From Pseudaquabacterium pictum (GTDB taxonomy: Bacteria; Pseudomonadota; Gammaproteobacteria; Burkholderiales; Burkholderiaceae_C), in the NCBI RefSeq assembly GCF_005403045.1, contig NZ_BJCL01000008.1:216890-280889 (forward strand): a stretch of DNA of 64,000 bases, read 5' to 3'. The translations under genes were made by a program, and so were the position numbers. Every line of letters starts with the position of its first letter. Position 1 is the first letter of the stretch. Of this stretch, positions 52,090 through 63,300 are shown piece after piece. The notes beneath the pieces were generated by a model. It was not told where the DNA came from. It saw nothing but the letters and a program-made list of their open reading frames with translations, and made no database searches.

Positions 52090-53463
52090 TCAGCCGCCGA
52101 GGCCCAGCGCGGGCAGCAGCTGGCCGGTCAGCGCCAGCTGCCGCATGCGGTTGGCCAGCAGGCGGTGCGCCTGGTCGGCACGGCGCTGGGCGATGGCGTA
52201 GCGGCTGTCGCGCAGGGCGATCAGCTGCTGCAGGCTGCGGCGGCCGGCGTCGAACTGCAGCTCGCCGGCGCGCACCAGCTGGTCGTACTGCTGCAGCTGC
52301 CGGTCCAGCACCACCAGCGCGCGCTCGGCGATGGCGATGCGGGCGCCCAGGGATTCCAGGTCGGCACGCACGGTCTGGGCGATGCGGTCGGCCTCGGCCT
52401 CGGCCGCCTCGGCCCGGCGCATGCCCTCGTTGCGGCGGGCGATGGTCTCGCCCATCACCGGGAAATCCCAGCGCGCGACCAGCTGCCAGTTGCTCTTCTG
52501 CTCGGTGGTGAGGATGGGGTTGGTGCGGTCGCTCAGGCGCTGGCGCATCTCGAGGTCGATGCGCGGCGCGAGCAGCGACACCGGCGGGCGCACCCGCTCG
52601 CGGGCGGCGTCCGCACGCAGGCGGGCGGCCTCCACCAGGCCGGGCTGGCCATTCTGCAGCGTGGCGGCCGGGACTGGCGCCAGCACCACCGGCGCCACCT
52701 CGCGCACCTCGGTGCCCACCTGGGCGGCCAGCTTGGCGCGGGCGCTGGTCTGGTCGGCCAGCAGCTGCTCGTGGGCGATCTCGGCATCCAGCAGCGACGC
52801 CTCGGCCTGGGTGGCATCGGCCGCGCTGGCCTTGCCCGCGTCGGTCTGCTGGCGCACCTGCTCGGCCAGCTTGCGCACCGCCGCCAGCCGCTCGGCCGCC
52901 GGGCCCAGCTGGGCCTGCACATGCAGCAGCTCGACATAGGTTTCGGCGATGCGCTCGGCCGCGTCTTCGCGGGCGCGGCGCAACTCCTGGTCGGCGGCGG
53001 CCAGGTCCCGCTCGGCGCCGGCCAGTTCGGCACGGTCGTTGCCGCTGTTGTAGAGGTTCCAGCGCAGGCCCAGCTCGGTGCGGTCGGTGGTGCGGCTGAT
53101 GGCGCCCTGCAGGATCTCGGTCTCGCGGCCCTGGCCGTAGCTGGACTGCAGGTACAGCGACGGGCCCAGACGCGAGCGGGCCTGCAGGCGGCGCTCGTCG
53201 GTGGCCTGGCGCTGGGCCAGGGCCACGCGCACCTGCGGCTCGCGCGGCAGGATGCGGGCCAGCAGGTCGGCCAGGCGCTCGGGCTGGCCGGCGGGCGGCG
53301 GCGGCGGCGCCGCGGGCAGCACCGCCGGCGTGGCCGGATTCAGCCAGGGCAGGAACGGTGCGTCGGCGGGCGCGGCAGCACCCTGGGCGGCGGCCGGTGG
53401 CAGCCAGGCGGCCAGGATCAGCGCCAGCGGAGCGGCCAGGGCGTGCGGGGGAAGACGAGGCAT
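52090..53463 (-). CDS. TolC-family outer-membrane channel of the type I system
   Basis: The 457-residue precursor has a signal peptide, a Pro-rich linker and two long TolC-type helical repeats with '[20 protein letters not shown]' and '[18 protein letters not shown]', and ends with a leucine-rich tail. It forms the outer-membrane exit duct for the HlyD and ABC partners encoded upstream (gap to HlyD gene 55 bases). The operon order adhesin, ABC, HlyD, TolC suggests a dedicated channel. Confidence 0.9.
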   Translation of the reverse strand: MPRLPPHALAAPLALILAAWLPPAAAQGAAAPADAPFLPWLNPATPAVLPAAPPPPPAGQPERLADLLARILPREPQVRVALAQRQATDERRLQARSRLGPSLYLQSSYGQGRETEILQGAISRTTDRTELGLRWNLYNSGNDRAELAGAERDLAAADQELRRAREDAAERIAETYVELLHVQAQLGPAAERLAAVRKLAEQVRQQTDAGKASAADATQAEASLLDAEIAHEQLLADQTSARAKLAAQVGTEVREVAPVVLAPVPAATLQNGQPGLVEAARLRADAARERVRPPVSLLAPRIDLEMRQRLSDRTNPILTTEQKSNWQLVARWDFPVMGETIARRNEGMRRAEAAEAEADRIAQTVRADLESLGARIAIAERALVVLDRQLQQYDQLVRAGELQFDAGRRSLQQLIALRDSRYAIAQRRADQAHRLLANRMRQLALTGQLLPALGLGG

Positions 53464-53518
53464 GGGACGGAACTTCTTCAGGAGGGCCGAAGCCGGGGAG
53501 GACAGGCCAGGCGCCGGA

Positions 53519-54850
53519 TCAGCGTTCCTGCAGCGCGCCCTGCACGCTGCGCAGCACCGGCTTCAGCAGGTACTGTGCGACGCTGCGCTCGCCGGTGAGG
53601 ATGCCCACGTCCACCGGCATGCCGGGGGTGATGGCCAGCGGCTTGCCGTGCAGCTTGAGCTGGTCGCGCGGCGCACTGATCTGCACTTCGAAGTACGGCT
53701 CGCCGGTCTTCTCGTCCATCACCGCATCGGCGCCCAGGTTCTGGACCTTGCCTTCGAGCTTGCCGTAGGTGGCGGCGTCGTAGGCCAGCACCCGCACATG
53801 GGCATCGTGGCCGATGCGCACGAAACCGACGTCGGACGGCTTGATGCGGGCGTTGATCAGCAGCGTGGCTTCCTCGGGCACGATCTCCAGGATGGCCTTG
53901 CCGGGCTGGGCCACGCCGCCGAGGGTGGGCACCAGCACGCGGTTGACGACACCATCGACCGGCGAATACACCTCGCGCCGCGCCACCCGGTCCTGCTGGC
54001 CGCTGAGGGTGCTGGCCAGGGCCGCCACCTTGGTCTCGTACTCGCTGCGCTGCGCGCCCCACTGCGAGCGGGCGCGGGCGCTGGCCTCCATCGCCGCGGC
54101 CTGGGCCTCGGCCAGGTTGGCCTGCAGGCGCGGCACGCTCTGGCGCAGGCCATCCAGCTCGGTCTGCAGCTGCAGCAGGCGCTGCTGCGCGGCCAGGAAA
54201 TCGGCGCGCGCGCCGGCGCCCTCGCGGAACAGCCGCTCCTCGATGGCGAAGCTTTCCTCGGCCACGCGCAGCGAACCCTGCAGGCTCTGGCTGCGGGCCT
54301 GGGCCTCGGCCAGCTCGCTGCGGCGTGCCTGCACCGCCTCGCGGGTGGCCGCGCCGTTGGCCTGGAATTCCTGCATCGCGTCGCGCCAGAGCTGGGTCTC
54401 CTTGGCGATCAGTTCAGGCGCTTCGCGCTGCCACTCGGGGTCGAAGCGCGGTGCGGTGCCGGTCAGCAGTGCATCCACCCGCGCCCGGGCGGCCAGCGCG
54501 GCCAGCTGGTTCTGGCGGCTTTCGCCGACGCTGGCGGTGTACTGCGCGGTGTCCAGGCGGGCCAGCAGCTGGCCCTTCTTCACCGGTTGGCCGGGGGCCA
54601 CCAGCATCTGCTGGACGATGCCGCCTTCCAGGCTCTGCACCTCCTGCACCCGGCTGGGCGGGATCACCGCGCCGCGGGCCTGCACCGCCACATCCAGTTT
54701 GGCCACCAGGGCCCAGACCACGGCACACACCAGGAACAGCACCACCACGGCGATCATCGCCACCACGGTGCGGCGGGGGCCGCGGTCGGGGTCGATCTGA
54801 TCGCCGGCCGGGCCGCGCATGCCGACCATGTCACCTGTCAACTCGCTCAC
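53519..54850 (-). CDS. HlyD-family type I secretion adaptor
   Basis: The 443-residue protein has one amino-terminal membrane segment ('VVAMIAVVVLFLVCAVVWAL', about 28-48), the lipoyl-like 'QMLVAPGQPVKKGQLLARLD', a long coiled coil, and the C-terminal HlyD beta-barrel ('REVYSPVDGVVNRVLVPTLG', 'VGFVRIGHDAHVRVLAYDA') ending 'YLLKPVLRSVQGALQER'. It bridges the ABC exporter and TolC. It begins at a GTG overlapping the ABC gene stop by four bases. Confidence 0.93.
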   Translation of the reverse strand: MSELTGDMVGMRGPAGDQIDPDRGPRRTVVAMIAVVVLFLVCAVVWALVAKLDVAVQARGAVIPPSRVQEVQSLEGGIVQQMLVAPGQPVKKGQLLARLDTAQYTASVGESRQNQLAALAARARVDALLTGTAPRFDPEWQREAPELIAKETQLWRDAMQEFQANGAATREAVQARRSELAEAQARSQSLQGSLRVAEESFAIEERLFREGAGARADFLAAQQRLLQLQTELDGLRQSVPRLQANLAEAQAAAMEASARARSQWGAQRSEYETKVAALASTLSGQQDRVARREVYSPVDGVVNRVLVPTLGGVAQPGKAILEIVPEEATLLINARIKPSDVGFVRIGHDAHVRVLAYDAATYGKLEGKVQNLGADAVMDEKTGEPYFEVQISAPRDQLKLHGKPLAITPGMPVDVGILTGERSVAQYLLKPVLRSVQGALQER

Positions 54851-57141
54851 AGCTGCCCCTTCAGGCGGTCGGCCACGAAGCTGGCCGGCCCGCCGGCCGC
54901 GCGCGTCGGCATGGCGGCGCCGCCGGCGCCGCGCTGTGGCGGATCATTCGCGGCCGGGCTGGCCGGCGGGTTGCCAGGCTCGGCACCGGCCGCCGGCTTG
55001 GTGGCACCACCACCCTGCTGCTGGGCAAGGGCGCGCAGCACCTCGTCGCGGCGGCCATCGGCCACCACACGGCCACGGTCCATCACCACCAGGCGGTCGA
55101 CCAGGGCCAGCATGGCCATGCGGTGGGTGACCAGCACGATCGTGGTGTCGCCCAGCGCACGCAGGCGGGCGATCAGCTTCTGCTCGTTGCCGGGGTCGAT
55201 CATGCTGCTGGGCTCGTCCATCAGCAGCAGCCGGGGCTTGGTCAGCAGCGCGCGGGCGATCGCCACGATCTGCCGCTGGCCGCCGGACAAGCGCTCGCCA
55301 CGCTCACCCACCTGGGTGCCCACGCCGCCGGGCAGCTGGGCCACGATCTCGTCCAGGCCCGACACCCGCATCGCCTCCAGCAGCGCGGCATCGTCGGCCT
55401 GCACCCGGCCGAGCTCGATGTTCTCGCGCAGCGTGCCGTGGAACAGCGTCACGTCCTGCGGCACATAGCCGATCTGGCGGCGCAGGCTCAGCGGCTCGAG
55501 CTGGGTGTTGACGATGTCGTCGACCAGCACGCTGCCGGTGGTGGGCGCGTACTGGTTGAGGATCAGGCGCAGCAGCGTGCTCTTGCCCGAACCCAGCTTG
55601 CCGATGATGCCCACCCGCTCACCGGGGCGGATGCGCAGGTTCAGGCCTTCGACCACCGGCGGCTGGCCGGGGTAGGCGAAGTTGACGTCACGGAATTCCA
55701 GCCGCCCGGTCATCGGCGGCGCCTGCAGGCTGACCGGCGCCTCGTCGGTGGGCGCCTTCATGATCTTGTCCAGCGCTTCGTAGCTGAGCTTGGTCTGCTC
55801 CCAGCGCACCACCAGGCCGGCGATCTGGCTGACGGGCGCCAGCGCCCGCCCAGTCAGCAGGCTGACGGCGATGATCTGGCCCAGCGTCATCGCGTGTTCG
55901 CTCATCAGCACCGCGCCCACGGCCACCACCGCCACGTTGGCCAGGCCCAGCACCATGGTGTTGAGGTAGGTCACGCGGGAGCTGATCTCGCGGGTTTCCA
56001 GGCTGTTCTGCGAGATGGCCTGGGTCAGGCTCTCCCACTTGCGGCGGCTCCAGGCCTCGGCGCCCAGGCTCTTGATGTTGTCCAACCCGTTCATCGTCTC
56101 GAACAGGTGGGCGGTGCGCTGGCTGCTTTCCTGCATCGATTCATTGACCTTGCGCGCCAGCGGCCGGCGCGACATCAAGGCGATGCCCAGCAGCACCGGG
56201 ATGGCCAGCAGCGGCACCACCGCCAGCCAGCCGCCGACCAGGGCGATCACCGCCAGGTAGAGCAGCATGAAGGGCAGGTCGCCCAGCACGGTGAGGGTGC
56301 TGGTGGCGAAGAACTCGCGCACCGATTCGAAATCGCGCACGGTGTTGGCCAGCACGCCGCCCGAGGCCGGCCGCGAGGCGGCCCGCATGCGCAGGCACTG
56401 GGCGAAGACCTGGGCCGACAGCGCCACGTCGATGCGCCGGGCAGCTGCCTCCAGCAGGTGGCTGCGCAGCAGCCGCATCATCAGCTCGAAGCCGATGATC
56501 ATCACTGCCGCCACCGTCAGCACGCCCAGGCTGCCCAGGGCGTTGTTGGGGATGACGCGGTCGTAGACCGCCATGCTGTAGAACGGCACCAGGGTGCCGA
56601 ACAGGTTCAAGGCCAGGGTGCCCAGCAGCGCCCAGGTGAACATCCAGCGGTTGCGGTTGAAGGTGTCCCAGAACCAGCGCTTGGCCTGCGGCAGGGTGTA
56701 GAGCAGGCTGCGGGTGTCGAAGTGCATGGCCGGGCGGACCGCCATCCACAGCGCGCGCGGCACCTCCTGCTGCAGCATCTCGGCACTCAGCCAGGTGCTG
56801 CCGTCGATGCCAGGCACATGGCATTCGAAGCGCCCGTCCTTCATGCTCACCACCACCAGGCAGCTGCCGCCCTCGCCCAGCAGCAGGGCCGGCATCTCGG
56901 TGGGCCGGCGCGGCCGGCCCACCGGCAGTGGGCTGCCCACCAGGCCGGCATGGCGCAACAGCTCGGCCATGGCCTCGCCCGACAGCGCAGGACCGTGCGT
57001 CAGGTCGTGCGAGGCCAGGCTGTCGCGCAGGCGCTCGACCTGCACCGGCGTGCCCAGGAAGCGGGCGAGGAACACCACGCTCTCGTGCAAGGGCACGGGA
57101 CCGACGGTGGTGGGGGTGGGCTGGCTGAAGCTGACGGTCAT
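54847..57141 (-). CDS. Type I secretion ABC exporter, LapB-like with degenerate C39 domain
   Basis: The 764-residue protein has an amino-terminal C39-like domain (about 1-140) lacking the catalytic Cys, so it docks but does not cut cargo. Membrane segments lie between about 165 and 450 ('WALLGTLALNLFGTLVPFYS'). The ATPase has Walker A 'GKLGSGKST' (514-522), signature 'RLSGGQRQ', Walker B 'LLLMDEPSSMID' and 'VLVTHRMAML'. A Gly/Pro-rich tail is unusual. It belongs with LapB/RTX-type exporters and should export the adhesin encoded just upstream, 232 bases away, beyond three hairpins. Confidence 0.92.
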   Translation of the reverse strand: MTVSFSQPTPTTVGPVPLHESVVFLARFLGTPVQVERLRDSLASHDLTHGPALSGEAMAELLRHAGLVGSPLPVGRPRRPTEMPALLLGEGGSCLVVVSMKDGRFECHVPGIDGSTWLSAEMLQQEVPRALWMAVRPAMHFDTRSLLYTLPQAKRWFWDTFNRNRWMFTWALLGTLALNLFGTLVPFYSMAVYDRVIPNNALGSLGVLTVAAVMIIGFELMMRLLRSHLLEAAARRIDVALSAQVFAQCLRMRAASRPASGGVLANTVRDFESVREFFATSTLTVLGDLPFMLLYLAVIALVGGWLAVVPLLAIPVLLGIALMSRRPLARKVNESMQESSQRTAHLFETMNGLDNIKSLGAEAWSRRKWESLTQAISQNSLETREISSRVTYLNTMVLGLANVAVVAVGAVLMSEHAMTLGQIIAVSLLTGRALAPVSQIAGLVVRWEQTKLSYEALDKIMKAPTDEAPVSLQAPPMTGRLEFRDVNFAYPGQPPVVEGLNLRIRPGERVGIIGKLGSGKSTLLRLILNQYAPTTGSVLVDDIVNTQLEPLSLRRQIGYVPQDVTLFHGTLRENIELGRVQADDAALLEAMRVSGLDEIVAQLPGGVGTQVGERGERLSGGQRQIVAIARALLTKPRLLLMDEPSSMIDPGNEQKLIARLRALGDTTIVLVTHRMAMLALVDRLVVMDRGRVVADGRRDEVLRALAQQQGGGATKPAAGAEPGNPPASPAANDPPQRGAGGAAMPTRAAGGPASFVADRLKGQL

Positions 57142-57279
57142 GGAACTGCTTTCAGGCGATCACTGCGCGCAGGCGATTGGATCCCAGATGGGCCGGCCCG
57201 TGGGCGGGAACACCGGGCGGATGCCGGTGCAGTTGCAAGGCACCCCAGCCGCGGCGCGCGCGGTGGGTGCCGGAAAGCG

Positions 57280-57317
57280 CCATCGCCACGCCGCCCTCTC
57301 GGGCAGCGTGGCGATGG
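57280..57317 (-). other. Stem-loop 1 of three between adhesin and exporter genes
   Basis: CCATCGCCACGC (57280-57291) pairs perfectly with GCGTGGCGATGG (57306-57317) around a 14-base loop. It is the third and last of the series in transcription order and the longest stem of the three (12 base pairs). No T-run follows. The remaining 138 bases to the exporter start show nothing else. Confidence 0.5.
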
Positions 57318-57321
57318 TGGA

Positions 57322-57339
57322 CGGCACCCGCAGGTGCCG
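57322..57339 (-). other. Stem-loop 2 between adhesin and exporter genes
   Basis: CGGCACC (57322-57328) and GGTGCCG (57333-57339) form a seven-base perfect stem with a CGCA loop, directly between the other two hairpins. Confidence 0.5.
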
Positions 57340-57346
57340 CCCCTGG

Positions 57347-57371
57347 CATGGCCCGCGTGCTGCGGGCCATG
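57347..57371 (-). other. Stem-loop 3, immediately after the adhesin stop codon
   Basis: CATGGCCCGC (57347-57356) and GCGGGCCATG (57362-57371) form a ten-base perfect stem with a five-base loop, two bases after the adhesin stop. It could lower read-through into the exporter genes or protect the adhesin transcript. Confidence 0.55.
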
Positions 57372-57373
57372 GA

Positions 57374-60300
57374 TCAGGCTGCCGCCGGCGCGTGGGCGCA
57401 GTCGGCCCGGCTCAGGGCCGCCAGGCGGCGCAGCGCTTCCGAGGCATCACCGCAGCCGGCCGCGGCATCGCCGCAGTCAGCCAGCGTGCCTGCGCCCTGG
57501 GGCGTGGCGCCCAGCAGACTGTCGAGCGAGCTGTCGTTGCCCAGCAGATCCGACATCGTCGGCAGCGTGACACCGGCTGCCGCAGCATCTTCGGCCGACA
57601 CGTTGAAGTACACGTCGGTCATCGCGATGCTCTGGCCATCGGCCAGGGTGGCGGTGCTGCGCTCGAGGTGCAGGTTGCCCTGCGCGTCGAGCTGCGGCAG
57701 CTCGGTGTAGGCCACCGTCAGGCTGGCCACGCCGGCGTCGACCAGGCTGACCATCTCACCGGCGTCGGTGGCATGGTTGCCGTTGGCATCGCGCCAGACC
57801 ATCAGTTGGCCGAAGGCCGCGTCCAGGTCGTTGACCAGACCGTCGCCGTTGCTGTCGAACGAGGCCAGCTTGGCGAAACCGTCGCCCTTGCCGTTGCCGC
57901 CGAACAGCTCGGCGATGCTGTCGATCTTGCCGTTGCCGTTGGTGTCGATCGCCAGGAAGCCGTCACCGCCGGAGATCCAGCCCGAGACCACCGCCTTGCC
58001 GTTGCCGAACAGATCGAAGCTGCCGCCCGCATCGGCACGCGCCACGGTCTGGATGCCGTTGCCGTCCAGGTCCAGCACGATCGGCGTGATGCCGGCGTCG
58101 CGCGTCTGGTCGCTCTGGCCCGAGTGCAGCGTGAACTGGCTGGTGACGGTCAGGTTGGTGGTCGACGTGGCGTTGCCGGTCACATCCGAGTCCCGCGTGT
58201 CGTCGCCGGCATCCTTGACCGCCCACTTCCAGGCGTTCATGTTGAAGCCGCGGTGCATCACGTTCGCCTTGTCGAACTGCAGCACGTAGCTGCCCGGATC
58301 CAGGTTGCTGAACTGGTAGTTGCCGGTGCTGTTGGTCGTGGTGGTGTGCAGCACCGTCGTACCGGTGCTGTTCAGCAGCCGGACGATGACGTTGGCGATG
58401 CCGACCTCACCCGCGTCCTGCAGGTTGTTGTGGTTGCTGTCCTCCCACACGCGGTCGCCCACGCTGGCCTTGCGGTAGATGCCGGCATCCACCGTCAGGT
58501 CGTGCTCGTTGGCATCCAGGGTGATGACGCTGGTCGTGCCGCTGCTGTTGGCATCGGAATCGGCCGCGTCGTTACCACCCAGGTCAGTCTTGGTGAAGTT
58601 CCAGCCCGCGGCAGTGACGAACCGCACCGTGTACTTGCCAGCGTCGAGATTGTTGAACTCGTACAGGCCGTTGGCGTTGGTGGTGGTGGTGTGTGTGATG
58701 TCGTCCTTGGTGCCGAAGACACCGTCCTTGCCCGCACCGGTCAGGATCACCTTGACGCCGGACACGCCGGCCTCGCCATGGTCCTGCACACCGTCGAAGT
58801 CCTTGTCCTCCCACACGCGGTCGCCAAGCGAGCTCTTCAGCGCGCCGGTGCCGGTGTAGTAGGCGTCGTCCGCGTCGGTCACGGTGCGGCCGCTGCCGGT
58901 GCTGTCGGCCGCGGTGACGGTGCCGGTGTTCTTGATGGTGCCGGCCGAGGCCACTTCCTTGGCGGTGTAGGTCCAGGTCTCGTTGGTGTCGAGCAGGCCG
59001 TCCTTGTCAGTGTCGCCACTGACATAGGTGACGGTCTGGATGCGGTCGTCGACCAGCACCACGTCCTTCAGCGCCGTGTCGCCGGTGTTCTTCACGATGT
59101 AGGTGAAGGTCACCGTGCTGCCGGTCTTGACTTCCAGTCCCGGAGGCGCATCGGCGTCGTACAGGTCGGACGCGACCACACAGCTCCAGAGCGTCTTGTC
59201 GGTGTTCCAGTCACAGCCCTTGGTGTTCTCGCGCTCGTAGGCCTTGCTGCAATCGTCATAGCGGCCGGTGTCCACACCCCACTTGGTGTGGGCGATGACC
59301 TGGTCCTTGCTGTAGGCGTAGTCGACCTTGGTGTGGCAGGCGTTCAGGTAGGCCGCCACGCTCTCGCGCAGGAACTTGTCGACGCTGGCGGTGCCGGTGC
59401 CGCAGAGGATCTCGTAGATCGACTTGGTGCCGCCGGCCAGGTTGCAGCCGAAGATCTGGTTGAAGCTCTCCTTGCCGGTGATGCCGCTGACGCCGCTCCA
59501 GCCGCTGGGCGTCTTCACCTCAGCCCAGTAGCCGGTGAACCAGCTGGTCGACACCCACTGCATGCTGCTGGTGGTGACGCACTTGGACAACCATTCGCCG
59601 CAGGAGCCGCCCTCGCTGCCGCCGTGGTTGCTGGTGGTGCTGAGCGTGCCCGACACGTACTTCTCGACATCGATGCCCAGCTTGGCGACGCCGACCAGAC
59701 CGGCGTCGACCGTCAGGTTCTGCTGGCCGGCAGCGAGCGTGACCACGCCAGTGGTGCCGGTGGTGGCGTTGGCGTCGGAGTCGATCGCATCGCTGTTGTT
59801 GGTGTTGGCGTCGGCCGTGGTGAAGCGGTAGCCGGTCAGGCCGCCGAACGTCACCTTGTACTGGCCGGCATCGAGGTTGCCGAACAGGTAGGCGCCGTTG
59901 TTGCCGGTGGTGGTGGTGGCGGTGACGTCGTCGGCCGTGCCGAAGCTGCCGTCCTTGCCCGCGCCCTGCAGCGTGACCTTCACGCCCGACAGGCCGCGCT
60001 CACCCGTGTCCTGCAGGCCGTTGCCGTTGACGTCTTCCCACACGCGATCGCCCAGCGAGCTCTTGAGCGCGCCATTGCCGGTGTAGTAGGCATCGTCCTT
60101 GTCGGTGACCGACGCCACACCACCCACCGAATCCACCGCGGTGACGGTGCCGGTGTTCTTGATGGTGCCAGCCGAGGCCACTTCCTTGGCGGTGTAGGTC
60201 CAGGTCTCGTGGGTGTCGAGCAGGCCGTCACGGTCGGTGTCGCCGCTGACGTAGGTGACGGTCTGGATGCGGTCGTCGGTCAGCACCACGTTCCGCAGCG

Positions 60301-63300
60301 CGGTGTCGCCGGTGTTCTTCACGATGTAGGTGAAGGTCACCGTGCTGCCGGTCTTGACTTCCAGTCCCGGGGGCGCGTCGGCGTCGTACAGCTGGGTGTC
60401 GACCACGCTGCTCCAGATCGACTTGCTGTCGAACCAGTTGCAGCCCTTGGTGTTCTCCGACTCGTAGGACTTGCAGCCGTCATCGAACTTGCCATTGTCG
60501 GCACACCACTTGGTGTGGGCCAGCACCTGCTCCTTCGAGAACGCGTAGTCGACCTTGTCGTGGCAGGCGTTCAGGTAGGCCGTCACGCACTCACGCATGA
60601 ACTTGTCGGTGAGCGAGGTGCCGGTGCTGCGCAGGCAATCGAACAGGTTGCGGGTACCCCAGCTGAAGTTGCAGCCGAAGATCTGGTTGAAGGATTCACC
60701 GCCGGTGCAGCCGGAAACACCGCTCCAGCCGGTGCTGGTCTTGCACGAGGCCCAGTAGCTGCTGTGCGCGCCCTCGGTGCCACCGCAGTCAGGCGTGCTG
60801 GTCTGCGTGCCCGAGACGTACTTCTCGACGTCGATGCCCACCTTGTAGACGCCGGCGTCCCAGCTCAGGTCGGTCTCGCCGGCGCTGAGGTTGGTGTTCG
60901 CCATCTGGCCCCACTGCAGCGTGGCGCCCGGCTGGTCGGCGCGGATCTCGACGTCGGAGTCGATGCCATCGGACGTGTTGCTGTTGACGTTCGGCCGGGT
61001 GAACACGAAGCCCGACGGCAGGGTGGCCTCCCGCACGTCGATGAAGTAGTCGCCGGCCTTGGTCAGGAAGCTGTAGTTGCCGTTGGCATCGGTGGTGGTG
61101 GTCAGCACCGTGGTCTTGGTGACCGCGTCCTTCAGGTCGATGGTCACGCCCGACACGCCGGCCTCGCCGGTGTCCTGCAGGCCGTTGGCGTTCTTGTCGT
61201 ACCAGATCCGGTCGCCGATCTTGGCCTTGGCCGCCTCGGTGACGTAGTGGCTCATGTCCGAGTCGCTGGGGCCGCCGTTGGCGACGGTGACCGTGGCCTT
61301 GTTGGCATACACGCCGCCGGTGGTGGCGGCCTGCAGCACCAGCTGCTCGAGCTTGAAGAAGTCCTCGGGCGAGGTGTCGGTGGTGTCGGCCGCGATGATC
61401 AGGGTGTTGCCCGCCAGGTTGCCGGCGTTCAACTCCGCCCAGCGGGCAGCCGACGAGGTGGTGGTGTTCACCTCGCTGAAGGCCATGCTGGACAGCACCG
61501 CATTGCTCATCGTGGTGATCGGGCTGTTGGCATTGCCGATCCACATCTGCAGGTCGCTGTCGCAGACGACATAGCCCAGGAAGGCCTTGTCGATGACCAC
61601 GTTCTGCGAGAACTGGAACACGATGTAGTTGTCGCGCCCGGTGTTGTCGATGGTGTGGAGCTGGTCGCCAGCGCCATCACCCTCGCTGCTGTCGGTCACG
61701 CCCAGGCCGCCGCCATAGGCGCCCAGGAAGGCTTCCGACCAGGCGCCGGTGCTGCGGTCACGGCTGAAGGCCTCGGCGTTGACGGTGATGCCGTTGGCCG
61801 TGTAGCTGCGCACATTGCCGTCGGTGCCGTCGGTGGCCGAATTGCCGCTGAAGTCGAACGTGGTGGTGGCGCCCATGCCGTTGAGGGCCTGCACCGTGCC
61901 GGTGGCATTGTAGAGCCAGGTCTCGCCAGCCTCCAGCAGGTTGTCGCCGTCGTCGCCCGACTGGTAGGTGACCTTGCCGTTGGCCGTGGTCAGGTCGTCA
62001 GCAGTGTTGCCGACCGTGCCGTTGTCGTCCACGATCGACACATCGGCCTTGGTGAAGCTGGTGTTGCCGGTGTTGGTGACCTTGTAGGTCCAGGTCACGT
62101 CCGAGCCCACGGTCAGGATCGGCACGCCGGCGCCATTGGCGGTGTCCTCGTTGTCGTAGTCGGCCGCGGTGGTGTTGGAGTTGCTCGAACCGCTGGTGGT
62201 CTTCTCGATGTCGATGCCGGGGCGCTGGACGATCTCGCCGAAGTTGTTGTTGATGCTGTCCACGCCCGCGGGCAGCGTGATGGCGCTGAGCACGTCGTTG
62301 CCCAGGGTGCCGCCGGTCGAGCCCAGCGTGTCCTTGCCGTCCAGGTAGCCAGCGGGCTGGGTCTCGGTCACCGTGTAGGTGCCCGGACGCAGCGTGTCGA
62401 AGCTGTACTTGCCGGTCGCGTCGGTCGTGGTCGTCAGGCTGACCGGGTTGCCCAGGTCGTCCGTGCCGGTGAGCTTGACCGTGACACCGGGGATGCCGGT
62501 CTCGCCAGCGCCCTTGACGCCGTCGTTGCCGGTGTCTTCGTAGACGAAGCCCGACAGGCTGGAGGCCTTGATCTCGCCGAAGTTGTTGTTGATGCTGTCC
62601 ACGCCCGCGGGCAGCGTGATGGCGCTGAGCACGTCATTGCCCAGGGTGCCGCCGGTCGAGCCCAGCGTGTCCTTGCCGTCCAGGTAGCCGGCGGGCTGGG
62701 TCTCGGTCACCGTGTAGGTGCCCGGGCGCAGCGTGTCGAAGCTGTACTTGCCGGTCGCGTCGGTCGTGGTCGTCAGGCTGACCGGGTTGCCCAGGTCGTC
62801 CGTGCCGGTGAGCTTGACCGTGACACCGGGGATGCCGGTCTCGCCAGCGCCCTTGACGCCGTCGTTGCCCGTGTCTTCGTAGACGAAGCCCGACAGGCTG
62901 GAGGCCTTGATCTCGCCGAAGTTGTTGTTGATGCTGTCCACGCCCGCGGGCAGCGTGATGGCGCTGAGCACGTCGTTGCCCAGGGTGCCGCCGGTCGAGC
63001 CCAGCGTGTCCTTGCCGTCCAGGTAGCCGGCGGGCTGGGTCTCGGTCACCGTGTAGGTGCCCGGGCGCAGCGTGTCGAAGCTGTACTTGCCGGTCGCGTC
63101 GGTCGTGGTCGTCAGGCTGACCGGGTTGCCCAGGTCGTCCGTGCCGGTGAGCTTGACCGTGACACCGGGGATGCCGGTCTCGCCAGCGCCCTTGACGCCG
63201 TCGTTGCCCGTGTCTTCGTAGACGAAGCCCGACAGGCTGGAGGCCTTGATCTCACCGAAGTTGTTCTCAACGCTGTTCGCACCGGCGACCAGCGTGATGC

